DNA of 64,000 bases. Source: Strobilurus pachycystidiatus (lineage: Eukaryota; Basidiomycota; Agaricomycetes; Agaricales; Physalacriaceae). Location: NCBI GenBank assembly GCA_019915135.1, contig JAHLMK010000017.1, forward strand, positions 868,001 to 932,000, in the 5' to 3' direction. Shown one piece after another: positions 47,629-59,995 of this stretch; the first letter of the stretch is position 1; every line of letters begins with the position of its first letter. A program made the position numbers and the translations under genes. The notes beneath the pieces were generated by a model. The model did no database searches and was not told the origin of the DNA. It saw only the letters and a list, made by a program, of their open reading frames with translations.

Positions 47629-49366
47629 ATGACTGTTCTGCCAGTCAAGGTGCACGTTCCTTTCTATGTGGTCTGCGCGTCCGTGATTTCCCTTGCGGGC
47701 TACATCTATGGGTGCGTGTCCTGCCATCCGAAGCTCATTCACCTGGCTGAACCACGCATTCCGCTCAATGTAGATTCGATACGGGATCCATTGGTGGGTG
47801 CTCCGTCCGAGAAGCTACCTCAAAAGACTGAAGCTTTACAACTCTAGGTTCCATCATATCAATGGACGATTTCCTGCAGACCTTTGGCGAGCTCAGTTCC
47901 ATAATACAAGGGCTGCTAGTTTCCATCATCCTCATCCCAGCCGCCATCGTTTCCTTCGGCTCTGGCTCGATCTCTGACCGCCTCTCGCGAACCCGCGCTA
48001 CGTCACTAGGATGTATCATCTACGGAGTCGGCTCCCTCATCTCCAGTCTCGCCGGCTTGAATGGCCAATCCCAAAAGTCGGCCCTCGTCATGGTGTTCTT
48101 GGGACGCTGCATATCCGGTGTGGGCGAAGGTATCTTCCTCAGCGCTGCGACTGTCTATGGTATCGAAGTTGCCCCGCACCAGGCTCGCGGACGCGTCGGA
48201 TGCATTATTCAGCTGTGCATCTGCATAGGCATCATGGTCGGCTACTTCACGTGCTACGGCTCCGTCAATATCTTGAATTCGCTATCATGGAGGCTGCCGT
48301 GGATCATGCAGGTTGCGAGTTGTGCGCTGCTTGCAATTGCTGTGTTGTTCTTGCCCCATTCTCCGAGGTGGCTTGTGCATGTTGGGCGGATCGACGATGC
48401 GAAGGCGGCTATGCGGAAGCTGGGACTTGATGAGCAAGAGTTGGCGCTGACTGAGTATAAGCCTGCGGGGACCGACGTCAAGGTGGCGTCAAAAGCGGAG
48501 ACGAAGGGTTGGAGGAAGAACGTTGAACACTTCAAGGCGGCTTTTGCCCCTGGCTTGAGAGGGCGAACCCTTCTTGCTCTATTCATGCTTGGAGTACAGC
48601 AGCTCGGGGGCATTGATGGAGTGCTATTCTATGCCCCAACTCTGTTCAAACAAGCCGGCTTGGGCTCTCAGAATGCCTCCTTCCTAGCCAGTGGCGTCAC
48701 TGGCATTGTGAACGTTGTGTTCACCATCGTTGGACAGCTCCTTTCCGACCGTTGGTGCGTGCCAGGTCATGCAGATATCAGCTTTAACTGACGGGGGTAT
48801 GTAGGGGTCGTCGTCCTGCATTGGTGTTCGGCGGTATAGTCATGGGAACCGCTATGACGCTCATTGGTATCCTGTACTCTCTGCCCAGCCTCAGCTCCGC
48901 TGGCCAATGGGTTGTCATCGTGCTAATCTTCGTCTACTTCATCGCCTTTATCCTCACCTGGGCCATCCTCATGCGCATCTGGGTTTCCGAGTCTCAACCC
49001 CTCCACACACGTGCCTCGGTGTCCTCGCTTGCACTTACAGTCAACTGGGGATGCAACTTTGTCATCGCTTTCACCACACCCATCTTCCTCGAGGCCTCCC
49101 CATCCGGTCCGTACTTCTTGTGGGGGGCATGTATATGGGTCTCTGTTGTTGTCTTCGCCGTCTTCCTTCCCGAAACCAAGGGTCAGAGTATTGACGGGGA
49201 GGAGCAGAACCTCGCCTTGGACGTGAAAGTTGGGTGGCTGAAGGACCAATTGGAGAAGCGTCCCGGTATGTCGCGTCGTTCGACCTCGAGAACGGTCGTC
49301 GGCGAAGAGCTTGAGAAAAAAGATGGACTTGAGGTACCGACCTCCCCTCTGACGGCTGAGGTTTGA
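47629..49366 (+). CDS. MFS sugar transporter
   Basis: Predicted 523-residue plasma-membrane sugar/H+ symporter of the sugar-porter family. Exons: 47629-47711, 47774-47793, 47848-48754, 48805-49366. Twelve hydrophobic segments are expected and most can be read. Signatures: GYIYGFDTGSIGS after TM1, SISDRLSRTR (the GxxxDRxGRR-like loop, altered), PHSPRWLV, QQLGGIDGVLFYAPTLF in TM7 and PETKGQSID after TM12. The second exon is only 20 bases and encodes FDTGSI, so annotation without transcripts would easily miss it. The C-terminal tail is hydrophilic (SRTVVGEELEKKDGLEV). A deleted relic of the same family lies at 57125-57458. Confidence 0.93.
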
Positions 49367-51242
49367 TTTACACCAACGCCACAATAGATTCACGCTTCGC
49401 TTTAGATTAGATAGATGCTCCTCTCATGTAAAACAGCAAATCACGCACATTAGACTGTAATTACTCGTATGTATCGTTACTCATAGATGTCGTTATCAGC
49501 ACTTTTAGATCTCAATTACATTGCTTTCTCGCTTCGCTTACGCTTACTGTAACACTGTCCATATCTCTCCCAATGTCAGGCAAGGGGCGGCCAACTTTGT
49601 CACCATATCACGTTCCCGGCTGAGTCCTTATGGAATCCTCATTGTCTCCACAGTGATCGCTCGTGTATCTCGGCCTTGTTGGCTACCTGAAGGCTTGTGG
49701 TGGAACGTAAAACTTACTTATCTATGACTGAAACTTTGGCCACGTTATCGCAGACTTCTATCACGACGACCATGAACGTGCCCTAGACTGTTGTCCAGTC
49801 CAGCTCGGAGAACTTCACAGTTCCCAACGTCATTGCACGTTCCAAACTTCACTTTCTCCCATCTAAATCTGCACTCATTCGGGTCTCCGCTCGCTTCCTT
49901 TTGTTCTGCACTGTCAACATGAGGCCTATCGTCTATCAGCACCCCTAGTGTTCGGTATTTGATTCCCTCGGTGATGTCTGACTGTACTCTCTTGTCTCCA
50001 TCTTTACGCCCGACGCACTTTTTTGTACCGGGGGTGCGGCTGCTCCAGTTGAGTCACCGTCAACCCACCCCCAACGACTTAGCGGCGCGGTAGCGGTGTC
50101 GATATCCACTGCTTTCCGTGATATTGAGGCCTGATTTGGCGCCCAGTAAAGATGTTCTGAAGGTTGGCGCTTCATCCCTGTGGAACAGTCATGAATAGGT
50201 TCAAAGTCTCATATTGCTGACGATTGACTTGCATTCTTTATCTCGCGTTCAAGGCTTGCCAAGGCATTTTGACTGGGCTTGGGCCGCTTGGTGTGAGGCG
50301 CAACATCTCCAATTATGGCAAGAGAGCGGTAGACCCCCGAGTCAACACCGAGGCCCTGTCCAATCTGACGGGCAGCGTATAAACTAAGCCCCAGAAGTCA
50401 ATTCTCCAGATTGGGAGGGTAAGGCAGTGCTGCTGGCATCTTCAAGAACGGACCTGCATCTATCAGAGGCATCCGAGGATGGAGATAATCAAGACAGTTC
50501 AAAGATACCATCCGCCTGGGCTGGTTGCATGACAGATGATGGCGCGCGCAACAGTATTTAGCGCATTCGGGTGAAGCGTTGTTGATAGTAATACGTTGGG
50601 GAGCTCTGCCGTGATAGACATACGTGAGCGCGAAAGCTCGTGTTTTTCCGAGATAACAGTTGCCAGTGTCTCAGAGTCCCAGAAAGCCCGGGAAGCAAAT
50701 GTACTGCAGCAAGTAAGTAGAGTATTAGTAGAACAGAAAGACGGAGAGCCGGTGTCGCTACGTGAGAGCAAATGATCAACATACAAGTATTGCATCCGTG
50801 TCACTGTTCCGTACGCCCATCACCGCCGGTGGAAATCACTCTTTCTCGTCCTTCGAGTAGGCTGGCAATGGCGACGTTGGCCTCGCATTGACGCCCACGA
50901 CAACTGCGGCAAACTACCTTGAGAACTTTTAGGCAGCCACAGCAAACACTTCGATACGCTTGTTGAACACCGTTGCACAACTCGTCGCTCAGCCGCTGTA
51001 TCCTGGTAGAAGACTGTTACCAGGTGCGTCCCCGTCGCTGGCGACGACGGCTAGGGTATCTGAGCGGTGCCCACAGCGTATCCAGCATCGGCAAACAAAT
51101 ACTCCCACCTCTCAACCCGGCCGCTCATTCGACGCGCACATCCGCACGACGCCACAACCGTCATCAACGACGTACTCGGCCGAATTTCCACCATCTGGTT
51201 GCTACTTGCAGCTCGGCCGTTGTATCCCCTATCAACCTCACC
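49367..51242. other. 1.9-kb intergenic stretch upstream of kinase B
   Basis: Contains short open frames on both strands without domain, splice or composition support. The last few hundred bases are the kinase B promoter and leader. The flanks of kinase A and kinase B show no evident similarity. Confidence 0.45.
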
Positions 51243-54200
51243 ATGATGTCTGATCTGCCTCAGACTCGACGCGCACCAATACGCTTCGATGCAGAGGACG
51301 GCCCATGGAGCGTCAGCGTGGCCGAGTCACCTCATGATGCCCGCGCCTACAGCCTGTACATTAAGAGTACGCCTTTTCCTCGTGTTGTGCTAGTCGTTCA
51401 TTTCATTGACATCCCATGACAGCGCCGACACACAACCTGACACTGACCAGAACGGCTGTGGAGATCGTAGAGCTTGACGCAAAGCTGCGCGACGCACACT
51501 CCACCTCAAAAATTCCCTCTCTCCCTATCGAAGTCACTACCACCATGCACCCCCCTCCTAAACGAAAGTCGAGCTTCCTGAATACCCTCTCCCGGCTCGC
51601 ATCCCCCAGTGCCAACAAGACACGGCGCCCTAGCAGTAGCGCAAGCGCAGTGTCCCCTCCATTTACATCACCCACCAACGGTGCATCCGAGTCCTCCAAC
51701 ACCTTTACGCCCAGTGCCATAACCGCCACTCTCACCACAACCGCGAACAGCACCTCACTTGCCGCTTATTTCACAACCATCTCCAACACTGCTACCTTGC
51801 GGACTACACGCGTCTGGAAGCGTTTCGTTCGCGTTCGGCCCGACGATCTCGAGAGTGTTCGCGTGGAGCGGGCCATAAAGCGCGTAAGGTCCGACCTCGC
51901 AGGGCATACCGGTATGTCGAGGAAAGGACAGGACGCAGAAGAGCGGCGAGAGGAGGTTTCCGAAGTCCCCACCAAGGATGAAGCGGTGGAGGATGAACAC
52001 GCAGAAAAGGTGGAGCAGCCGTCAGAGGACATTCAAACTGCGGTGAACCCGAAGCTAGGGCCCGAGGAACACAAGCCAGAGGCTACGCCAGACGCCCCTT
52101 CATCTGTCACTGAGGAGCTCACGCCAGCACCACCTGCACCAACGAAGGAACAGGCTTCAAAGACGCTCCTTCCAGAGACACCTCACAGGATACATCGCTC
52201 CCGCTCCGCAGACCCAGAAAGTTCTGGTCGCCTATCTCGTGCATTCACGTCTTCCTCTATCATGCAGGATGGCGCCTCCTCGCAAACCGACGTCGAAACA
52301 GGCTACGAGTCTTCTATCTCTGGCATCAAAAAGCCCAAGAAGAAGCGCTCGATGTCCGTGAATCCGAGCAAGAAGAGCCGAAAGGTGGTCATCGACGACT
52401 TTGAGATGTTGCGCGTGTTGGGGAAGGGATGTGCAGGGAAGGTCTTGCTTGTGCGACACAGGTCGTCTGCGGATTTGTATGCGCTCAAGGCCATCACAAA
52501 GCGGCATGTCCTGGCGCATCAAGAGCTCCAGCATACCCTGACAGAGCAGGCGGTGTTGAAGAGAATGGCGGCAGAGTCGAAGGATCCCTTTGTCGTCAAA
52601 CTTTGGTGGAGCTTCCACGATAAAGAGAATCTGTTCTTAGTCATGGTCAGTTGCCCTCTCCTCTCTATCTCCTCCAAGTTCACAACCTGACGTTTTCATA
52701 GGACTTCCACCCGGGAGGAGATCTAGCCACCCAGCTAGCAAGGTGGGGCCGGCTCGGGCGGGACCGATGTCGCTTCTATGCGGCGGAAATAGTCGAAGGG
52801 GTTGAGGGCCTCCATGCGGCTGGGGTGATATACCGGGATTTGAAGCCAGAGAACATTCTTATTGGCGCGGATGGACACATCGTGTTGACAGATTTTGGGT
52901 TGTCGAAGGAGTTTCCGCGCCTGCCGTCAGCTGCGGCTGCACCCTCGACACCCCGTGGTAGCGCAACTGCCGTAACACCGCCGTGGATGCAGACTGATCA
53001 GGCGGGGGAGCTTCTCGCGGGATGGCCTGGGCAGCCTGTGGGACAGAGTGATTCGACGGCTACTTTCTGCGGGACGGCGGAGTATCTGGCGCCTGAGGTT
53101 ATTCAGGGACTGTCATATTCATATGAGGTTGATTGGTGGAGCTTTGGAACGTTGTTGTTTGAGATGTTGGCCGGGATCGTAAGTCGATCCTATATTGCAG
53201 TCGTGTTCTACCTTATTCATGGTTTCACCTCTAGACGCCTTTCTGGGCTGGAACGCATGCGGAAATGTACGTTCGCGTGTTACAAGACGACCTTCATTTC
53301 CCAGATGATAGAGCTATCGACCAAGATACTAAGAGTCTTTTGCGTGGTGTATGTTTTCAGTCAGCCCTCTAGACGTTTTCTGGTACTGATCATTCAACAG
53401 TTATTGCAACGAGACCCAACTCTGCGGATATGCGAGCCACGCGTCAAGCGTCATCCCTATTTCTCCATGATTGATTGGTCCCATGTGTACTACAAGCGCT
53501 ACATTCGTGAGTCCTATGTCCTGTAGCTTGGGGTCATTGCTAACAAATTGGAAGCGCCCTACATTCCTCCGATCGATCCGTCGAATAAGAGTGATACTCA
53601 GAACTTTGACGACACGTTTCTCGACATGGAGCCTGTCCTCGACGAGTTCGAGGAAGACGAGGAAACGGCTGACGAGCAAGAGAATAACGAGAAGCCCGAT
53701 GCGGAAGCAACTGACGGCGAGGACGCCAAATCTACTCCAGCTCAGTCAAGAAGCTCTTCTGTTGCAGGACGTCGCAATTCGCCACCCGAAGATCCTGACG
53801 TAGATTTATTCGACGGGTACTCTTTCAAAGGACGTCAATCCATACTTGTTGAAGAAGACAATGATGACGATGACGGAGAGGAGAGTACGGAGGAGTCAGA
53901 GACGGAGGAGGAGCAGGAGGAGGTCCTGGCCGCGAAGGATGTGGAAATGCAGCCCGAAGAGTTGACACCGACGGTGGAGAAACAGCCCACACCGCCAGAG
54001 GCCCGACCAGTGTCTCTGGCGCCGGATGCTTCCTTGCCGCCTCTTCCAGAAACACCAGAGCCCCCCGCGACTGCCACCGTCGATGAACCAACTCTTCCTG
54101 TTGAAGAGGTTCCTCCACTACCTCCCAAAGAGACACAATCCCCGAAGAGCGAAGACATTGTCCAGCAACCTGCCCCGGCCAAAGCTGTCAACCGCCCAAC

Positions 54201-54897
54201 AAAACCGCCCCGACGGGAGAAGTCCGGTGTGCCGGCTCTGGACCGATACTTGTCCGACGGTGGCGAGGACAATGCCCTCGCCGAGCATGACGAAGAAGAC
54301 GATGAGTGGGACTTCATCGAAGCAGGTGATGGGGAGGAGCGCAATGGTGCCAGAGGAACAACGCTGTTTGCCCGTGGTGTCGTGGATCGCTATAGGCTGG
54401 CGGTCTTCAGGAAAACCTCAATACAGACGTCCCGCACACCATCGAGTTCATCTAGAGCACCGTCCGAGTCAGGAAGCTCCACGAATCCGTCGCAGCGGAG
54501 AGGGCGAAATTACGGCACGTTCAGGAAGCACTTGAAACCTACCAGCCCGCCGTCTTCATATTCGTCGAGCAAGACCAGTGCTTTGACTGCACGTTCGTTG
54601 ACGCGCTCGGCGTCTGCGAAGTTTTCCACTACCGGGTTGTTGACGCCGTCGACGTCTGATACCGCTCCTTCACCCTCCCTCAAGTCGAAGCAGTCAGCCG
54701 TGTCGATGAGTGCTGCGCGGAGCTTGTCGGAGCAGTCGGACTCCCCTCCTCCCCGGGATGCACTCAGTGGCTCAGAGGTACGGGAGAAGCAGCCGGACGG
54801 AAAAAGGACGAAGAGGCTGAAGAAGAAATATAAGGAAGGTGCGGAAAAGGTGCTGTCGTTGTTCAGTCCTTCTCCACGGATTCCACATTCTTCATGA
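51243..54897 (+). CDS. PX-like/AGC serine-threonine protein kinase, copy B
   Basis: Predicted 1128-residue paralogue of copy A. Exons: 51243-51366, 51423-52645, 52702-53178, 53235-53348, 53401-53506, 53555-54897. All five introns are in the same codon positions and phases as in copy A. N-terminus MMSDLPQTRRAPIRFDAEDG, split PX-like region, kinase core (LGKGCAGKVLLVRHRSSADL, YRDLKPENILI, DFGLSKEFPR, CGTAEYLAPEV), tail NFDDTFLDMEPVLDEF and hydrophobic motif FDGYSFKG are all present, so it should be active. The insert before CGTAEYL is shorter than in A, and the linkers have diverged. Both copies keep the terminal KEGAEKVLSLFSP-like block. Intron 2 uses a normal GT donor. Confidence 0.92.
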
Positions 54898-55279
54898 CAC
54901 ATGGCTCCATCTACTATTTACTATCGCGAACGACTCGTCACTATGTACTCAGCATCATGCTTTGAAGGACTTTGCAGTACGCGTTTTTTATTGTAACGGA
55001 CGCTTCCTGCTTTCTTTGGTATACACGACTATCATTATCTAGGTGCTTTTGGTTTGAGATCGTTGATAGACTGAACAGGGAATACAACATAGATTGTAAA
55101 ATTGTCAATGAACACTCGCGGGTAAGAGTAACTTGCACCCCAGCACATCAGGTTGGGGTTGCTGTATCTGCACACCGTCGAAGTTGCGTTAAGCAAATCT
55201 GATCACACGAAATAAACAAGCTCTAAATAATTAGCACGTATTAATTTGCACTGTAGCAGTATCTACCCAACAACATCAA
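54898..55279. other. Convergent intergenic region
   Basis: 3' flanks of kinase B and of the ketoreductase gene; AT-rich, no gene. Confidence 0.4.
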
Positions 55280-56603
55280 TCAAAGTTTTTTGGCCTCCCT
55301 CTCCGCCTTCCGCAGGGCGCGGCGCCTGATATCTTTGTGGAGATTGTGCGTATACGATATGAACAACTTCGGGGCGCCGACCAGCGTCATGGCGTAGTCC
55401 ATGACTGCATGAGACCAATACGGCGTGGATGTGCCTGGACGCCCACTACCGAGCGCACCGCATGCAGAGCCGATCTTGGAAAGGACGGAGCGGACAAAGG
55501 GTGACGGAAGGGGCGTGAACATGTTTGGTTTGCGAATCTTGGAAAGCTTGGATACCTGAGAGAAAAATGGGTGAGGATAACGATGGATAACGTATGAAGA
55601 ACTGGAGAGACGTACAACAAAGTAGGTGTTGACGTGCTCGACTACAATGTTTTGAGACTTGACTTCTTCGGCAAGGGCGCTCGTGAAGGTGGCGAGGAAA
55701 GCTTTGGTGCCAGAGTAGGTGGCGAGCATGGGGGAAGGGATGGCACCAGCGAAAGAGCCAATGTTGAGGATCAGACCGCGTTTCCTGCAAGAATATGGGC
55801 ATGCTCCTGGCGGAATAGAGAGGTATCCTCACCTTTGAATCATGCCAGGGAGAACGGTGTACGTGACGCGTAGAGTCGCGTTAACATTTATGGCAACAAT
55901 GCTCTCCATCTCGTCCTTGGGTGTGTCGACGAAGTAGACTGGCATATTGTGCGATCTGCCGACATTGTTGACTGAGGTTTCGTGAGTGAACGAGGAGGGT
56001 CCCGTGGACAGTGATACACACCCAAGACACCGACATCCAGAGCGGATACTTCGGCAGCAAGACGAGCATAGGCCGCGTCATCATTCTGCGCAAAGTCCAT
56101 GGCGAGAGTTTTGGCTTGAACCGAGGCATATTTGCCAGCTGAACCAAAGTCAGCATTTATCCAGCAGCAAAGAATGACAACGCACTAATTTCCGACGCTG
56201 TGGAGTCCAACACTGTCTGGTTCCTTGCAATGAGAAGAATGTTGTATCCAGCTTTGGCGAGCTGCAACGCGAATTCCTTGCCAATGCCGTCTGACGCGCC
56301 GGTGACGACCGCCCATGCGCCCTTTTTCGCGCCGAACCGTTGGATCTATCCACCCTTGAGCGACTTGTAACAAATTGAAGGCTTTGAGCATACGTTCTGA
56401 CCCGAGAGAATGAACGTTTGCAGGAAGAAAACGGTTCCCTGGAGTATTGTGCGGAAGATGCTGAGTGCACCGAGCCCGGCGAGGACGGTGACCGGTATGG
56501 GCTGGCTGCGAGCTAGTCGTTGTCAACATTGGCAACGACGCGTACGAGTTGAATTCCCACCGATATCGAGGCCCTTCTGGGCAACATTTTGGAGGACGTC
56601 CAT
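55280..56603 (-). CDS. IFA38: Very-long-chain 3-oxoacyl-CoA reductase (SDR family)
   Basis: Predicted 340-residue ER membrane short-chain dehydrogenase for the second step of fatty-acid elongation. Exons: 56603-56561, 56512-56394, 56345-56186, 56138-56022, 55971-55833, 55784-55616, 55555-55280. One N-terminal membrane segment ([19 protein letters not shown]). NADPH site TGASDGIG in [20 protein letters not shown], then [10 protein letters not shown], the catalytic Ser in [13 protein letters not shown] and the YSGTK (YxxxK) pair. The distal [17 protein letters not shown] matches the elongase-reductase subfamily, and a Lys-rich end (REAKKL) could help ER retention. A second ATG at 56529 is out of frame with the membrane segment. 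Confidence 0.92.
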
Positions 56604-57124
56604 GCTGATAGTGGTCGTGGTCAAAGTCGAGAGGGAAATGCCGAACTCAATTTGGCATTCAAGGCGGACAACAACAGAGCGCGCTGTCCGTCACTGCGTG
56701 CAAGCAGTCTCAGACCAACCAGTATAATGTACCGCTCTCTATGCCAGAAACATTCCACGCTCTTGAGATGTGGACAACTGTTGGACAATCGGGTCGGGAA
56801 GCGGGACAAATGAGAGGCGGGGTTTCCAAATTTGGACCCCCGTCCTACCATAACAGGAAATATTGTACTCTCGTGGACGCGGCATGAACAAAAGATATGG
56901 AAACGAGAGGAAAGTCGACGGACGTGCTTTATTGTATTGCTTACTGAAACTATTGTAATATCACTTCTGGTATGTATGTGATGCCCGACCCAAATGAAAA
57001 CTGACTGTTGTACATGATGGAAAATGTACATAGTCGATGCTAAATGAAAGTCAAAGATATGTATAGAGGGATCGTCAATTTCAATCCAGCCGTGCAAGCC
57101 AGTGTCGTTACTGTAGCACTGCAG
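56604..57124. other. Intergenic region
   Basis: Promoter of the ketoreductase gene and flank of the transporter relic; no gene supported. Confidence 0.4.
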
Positions 57125-57458
57125 TCAACCCTCAGCTGTTTGAGGCGAGGAGGAGGCCTCCAAGCTGGAATCCTTTTTCTGATCACTGGCAGGCTCTTCT
57201 CCGACGACCGTCCTCGTCGAAGAGCGCGACAGTTCGGGATGTTTCTTCAATAGGTCCGGGTGCGTGAGAGGCTGTCAGAGATCGAGCAGGATCGAGCCAG
57301 AGCCAAAGAAAACCAGGCGGCTGGAATGGGGGTGGTGGGAAGTTGAAGACCCTCAGGCTGTACTCTAGAGCTGAGCTCGCAAAGGCCAACCTTTGCAAAA
57401 ACATGGTCGCACAAACGACATAGTAAGAAATGTGCAGCTTGGCTAACAAGATAGCCAT
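57125..57458 (-). pseudogene. Internally deleted relic of an MFS sugar transporter
   Basis: Three blocks line up with the intact transporter at 47629-49366. From the ATG at 57458, MAILLAKLHISYYVVCA matches its N-terminus MTVLPVKVHVPFYVVCA, including the bases just upstream of the ATG. Next, DNA around 57400-57255 matches its start of exon 3 up to the SISDRLSRTR loop (ccagccgcc, ggctctggctcgatc, gcctctcacgcacccg). Then it jumps to the very C-terminal tail (KKHPELSRSSTRTVVGEE and TAEG before the stop at 57125). The 20-base exon and about ten membrane segments are missing, and the frame is broken between blocks. It cannot make a transporter. Confidence 0.8.
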
Positions 57459-58262
57459 CTCGGAGAGTGGTTTGGACAGGTGGGAAGTATGTGCGCCTGG
57501 ATATATAGAGTCTAGTCTCGAGTCGCCGAGAAATTTCCAGCCACTGAGATTGATAAGACGGAAGTTATTCATGGAGGTCCTGGTCTCATCGCCGCTGAAC
57601 TCGGACATTCATTCAACAATCTTCTCGTTCGGACTCGTCGCAATGATTCAGCCAATGGAGAGTCATTGGAACCATTCGTAAGCGTAAACGGAGCAGTCTG
57701 GCCTCGCTTTCCAAAGCATGCTTACCATTTAGGCCATGAGGAGAAGCTGTTATATAAAGGGCAATTTGGGGGGAGGGTGGGATGATATGGTTCGGATCGA
57801 CGCTAGCATTGGCCGGTGTGATGCCGAAGGGTCGTACCTTGGCCAATGTCTTCCCCAGAACGCGTACCCATATAAAGCGCCATCATCATCAGCGCGTCAA
57901 GTCGTAGCATGACATGGGAAACAAGATTAGATTTACTTCAGAGCCACTCGCTTGGGCTGGACGCGTGAGGTTGAATAAATGAATGCAAGCTAAGTTACAG
58001 TAAGAGCTTGGTTTTGGGCATGCGCCACGGGAGTCGGCCAAGTCGGTAACGCGACTTCCGTTTTAGGGTTTTCTAATTTTTTTTCCTACCGGCGCGTCGT
58101 TTCATCAGTTGATGAACTTCAATCATGAAGCGCATTGGAGCATTGGTTCTGGATCAGGATTCAAACCAACACAGACACACATCGCAGCGGCGATGCGAAC
58201 TATCATGACAATGACCGGACTGATTCCAACACCATCATCTGCTCTTCATCCCTGACATCGCG
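57459..58262. other. Intergenic region upstream of the decarboxylase
   Basis: Contains two plus-strand TATA-like strings (TATATAAAGG at 57751 and CATATAAAG near 57869) that are too far from the decarboxylase start to be its core promoter. No gene is seen after them. Confidence 0.35.
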
Positions 58263-59995
58263 ATGGACATCGAACAGTGCGGTCCGCCCTCGCTACGCCC
58301 ATTCCGCCCATTCACCATTGCTGCACAGGTTCCGCAAGGCCGGCTACCAGGCCATCGATAGGATATGCGACTACTACTACTCTCTGAGGGAGAAACCTGT
58401 CCTTCCCGGCGTTGAGCCAGGCTATCTGCAGGCCTTGGTTCCCTGTGAGCGTCCCGTTCACCTTGCTTGGCCTCCATCTCATCATCATCCACCGCAGCGT
58501 CCGCGCCGAACACTGGAGAAGACTTCCAAGTCATCGCCGACGACTATCAAAAGTACATCGTGCCCGGCCTTACTCACTGGACCCATCCATCCTTCTTCGC
58601 CTACTTCCCCACGTCTTGCACCTTCGAGGGCATTCTAGCTGATCTGTATTCAACCTCCGTAACCAATCCTGGATTCAACGTGCGTCTCTACCAAACTCCT
58701 CTACGATGTCTAGTAAACCCCCCATCAGTGGGCAGCTAGCCCGGCATGCACCGAACTAGAAATGATCGTCATGGACTGGTCCGCCAAGCTGCTCGGACTC
58801 TCGCCAGACTTCCTAAATTCTTCTGGAGTAGGCGGAGGTTGCATCCAAGGCACTGCATCAGACTCTGCCCTCACCGCCTGTGTCGCCGCACGTTCCTCCT
58901 ACCAAAGGACCTATCCAGATGCTAAGACGGAGGATCTGGTACTTTACGCGACCTCACAGACCCACTCTCTTGGCGTGAAAGCTGCTATGGTGCTTGGACT
59001 GGCGTGCCGCATCCTTCCGGTCACTGCAGAAGACAAGTTCTCCTTGCGTGGAGATACTCTGAGGGACGCGCTAGAGCAAGACGCGAAATCGGGCAAGAAG
59101 CCGTTCATTCTAAGTACGCCATGTCCTGCAATCTTCTACTGGGCACTTCTGATATGGTGCAGTCGCAACTCTTGGTACCACATCTTCTGGAGCCATCGAT
59201 AATTTGCCCGAGATAAAGCAAGTTGGTAAGCTATCTTTTCCTTCTTCATTCCCTGATTCTCAACGAAGTATAGTCAAGGATCATCCATATCTTCGTATTC
59301 ACATCGACGCCGCATGGGCAGGTGTTGCCCTCAGCTGCCCCGAATACCGTCAAACGTGCTTCCTAGACGAAATAAACGAGATCGCCGACTCCTTCTGCAC
59401 CAACTTTCACAAGTGGGGCCTCATCAACTTCGACGCGTCGACCCTCTGGGTGCGCGACCGCAAGTACCTCACTGAGGCACTTGACATCACCCCGCCGTTC
59501 CTGCGCACCAAGCAGGGCGACGCGGGCACGGTCATCGACTACCGCAACTGGCAACTCGCGCTGGGCCGTCGCTTCCGCTCGCTCAAGTTCTGGTTCGTAC
59601 TTCGCAGCTACGGCGTGGAGGGCTTCCAGAAGCACATTCGCAAAGGCATCGCGCTCAATGACACCTTTGTTTCCCTTGTCGAAAAGTCCCCGATCCTCTC
59701 CCTCGTCACCCCGCCGTCCTTTTCGTTGACGGTCTTCCGCCTAAATCCGTCCGCAGACACCGACGCGCCGATCTCGCTTGAGGCACTCAACAATCTGAAC
59801 AGGACGTTCTTTGGCCGTGTCTCCGCGAGGACAGACATTTATCTGACGCAGACTATGCTCAACGATGTTTATTGCGTGCGGTTTGCCGTTGGATCGGCTT
59901 GGACTGAGGAGCAGGATATCAGGACAGCCTTCGACATTATTCAGAAGGAGGCGCAGCTGGCGATTGAGACGTGGAAGGTACCAGAGCCAATTTAG
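58263..59995 (+). CDS. Aromatic-L-amino-acid decarboxylase (PLP, group II)
   Basis: Predicted 493-residue PLP enzyme converting an aromatic amino acid (Trp, Tyr, Phe or DOPA) to the amine. Exons: 58263-58276, 58329-58444, 58498-58679, 58729-59113, 59163-59225, 59274-59995. The first coding exon is only 14 bases (MDIE plus two bases). Motifs: FRKAGYQAIDRICDYY, VPGLTHWTHPSFFAYFP, SPACTELEMIVMDW, GCIQGTASDSALTACVAAR, SQTHSLGVKAAMVLG, IHIDAAWAG and the cofactor Lys in NFHKWGLINFDAS. A GRRFRSLKFWFVLRSYGVEG block closes the fold. Length and motif order match animal-type AADC; substrate preference cannot be read from sequence. No adjacent indole-pathway genes. Confidence 0.93.

Noticed and set aside
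56527..56529. Alternative ATG for the ketoreductase
   Set aside because: Out of frame with the N-terminal membrane segment; the spliced start at 56603 gives whole codons throughout.
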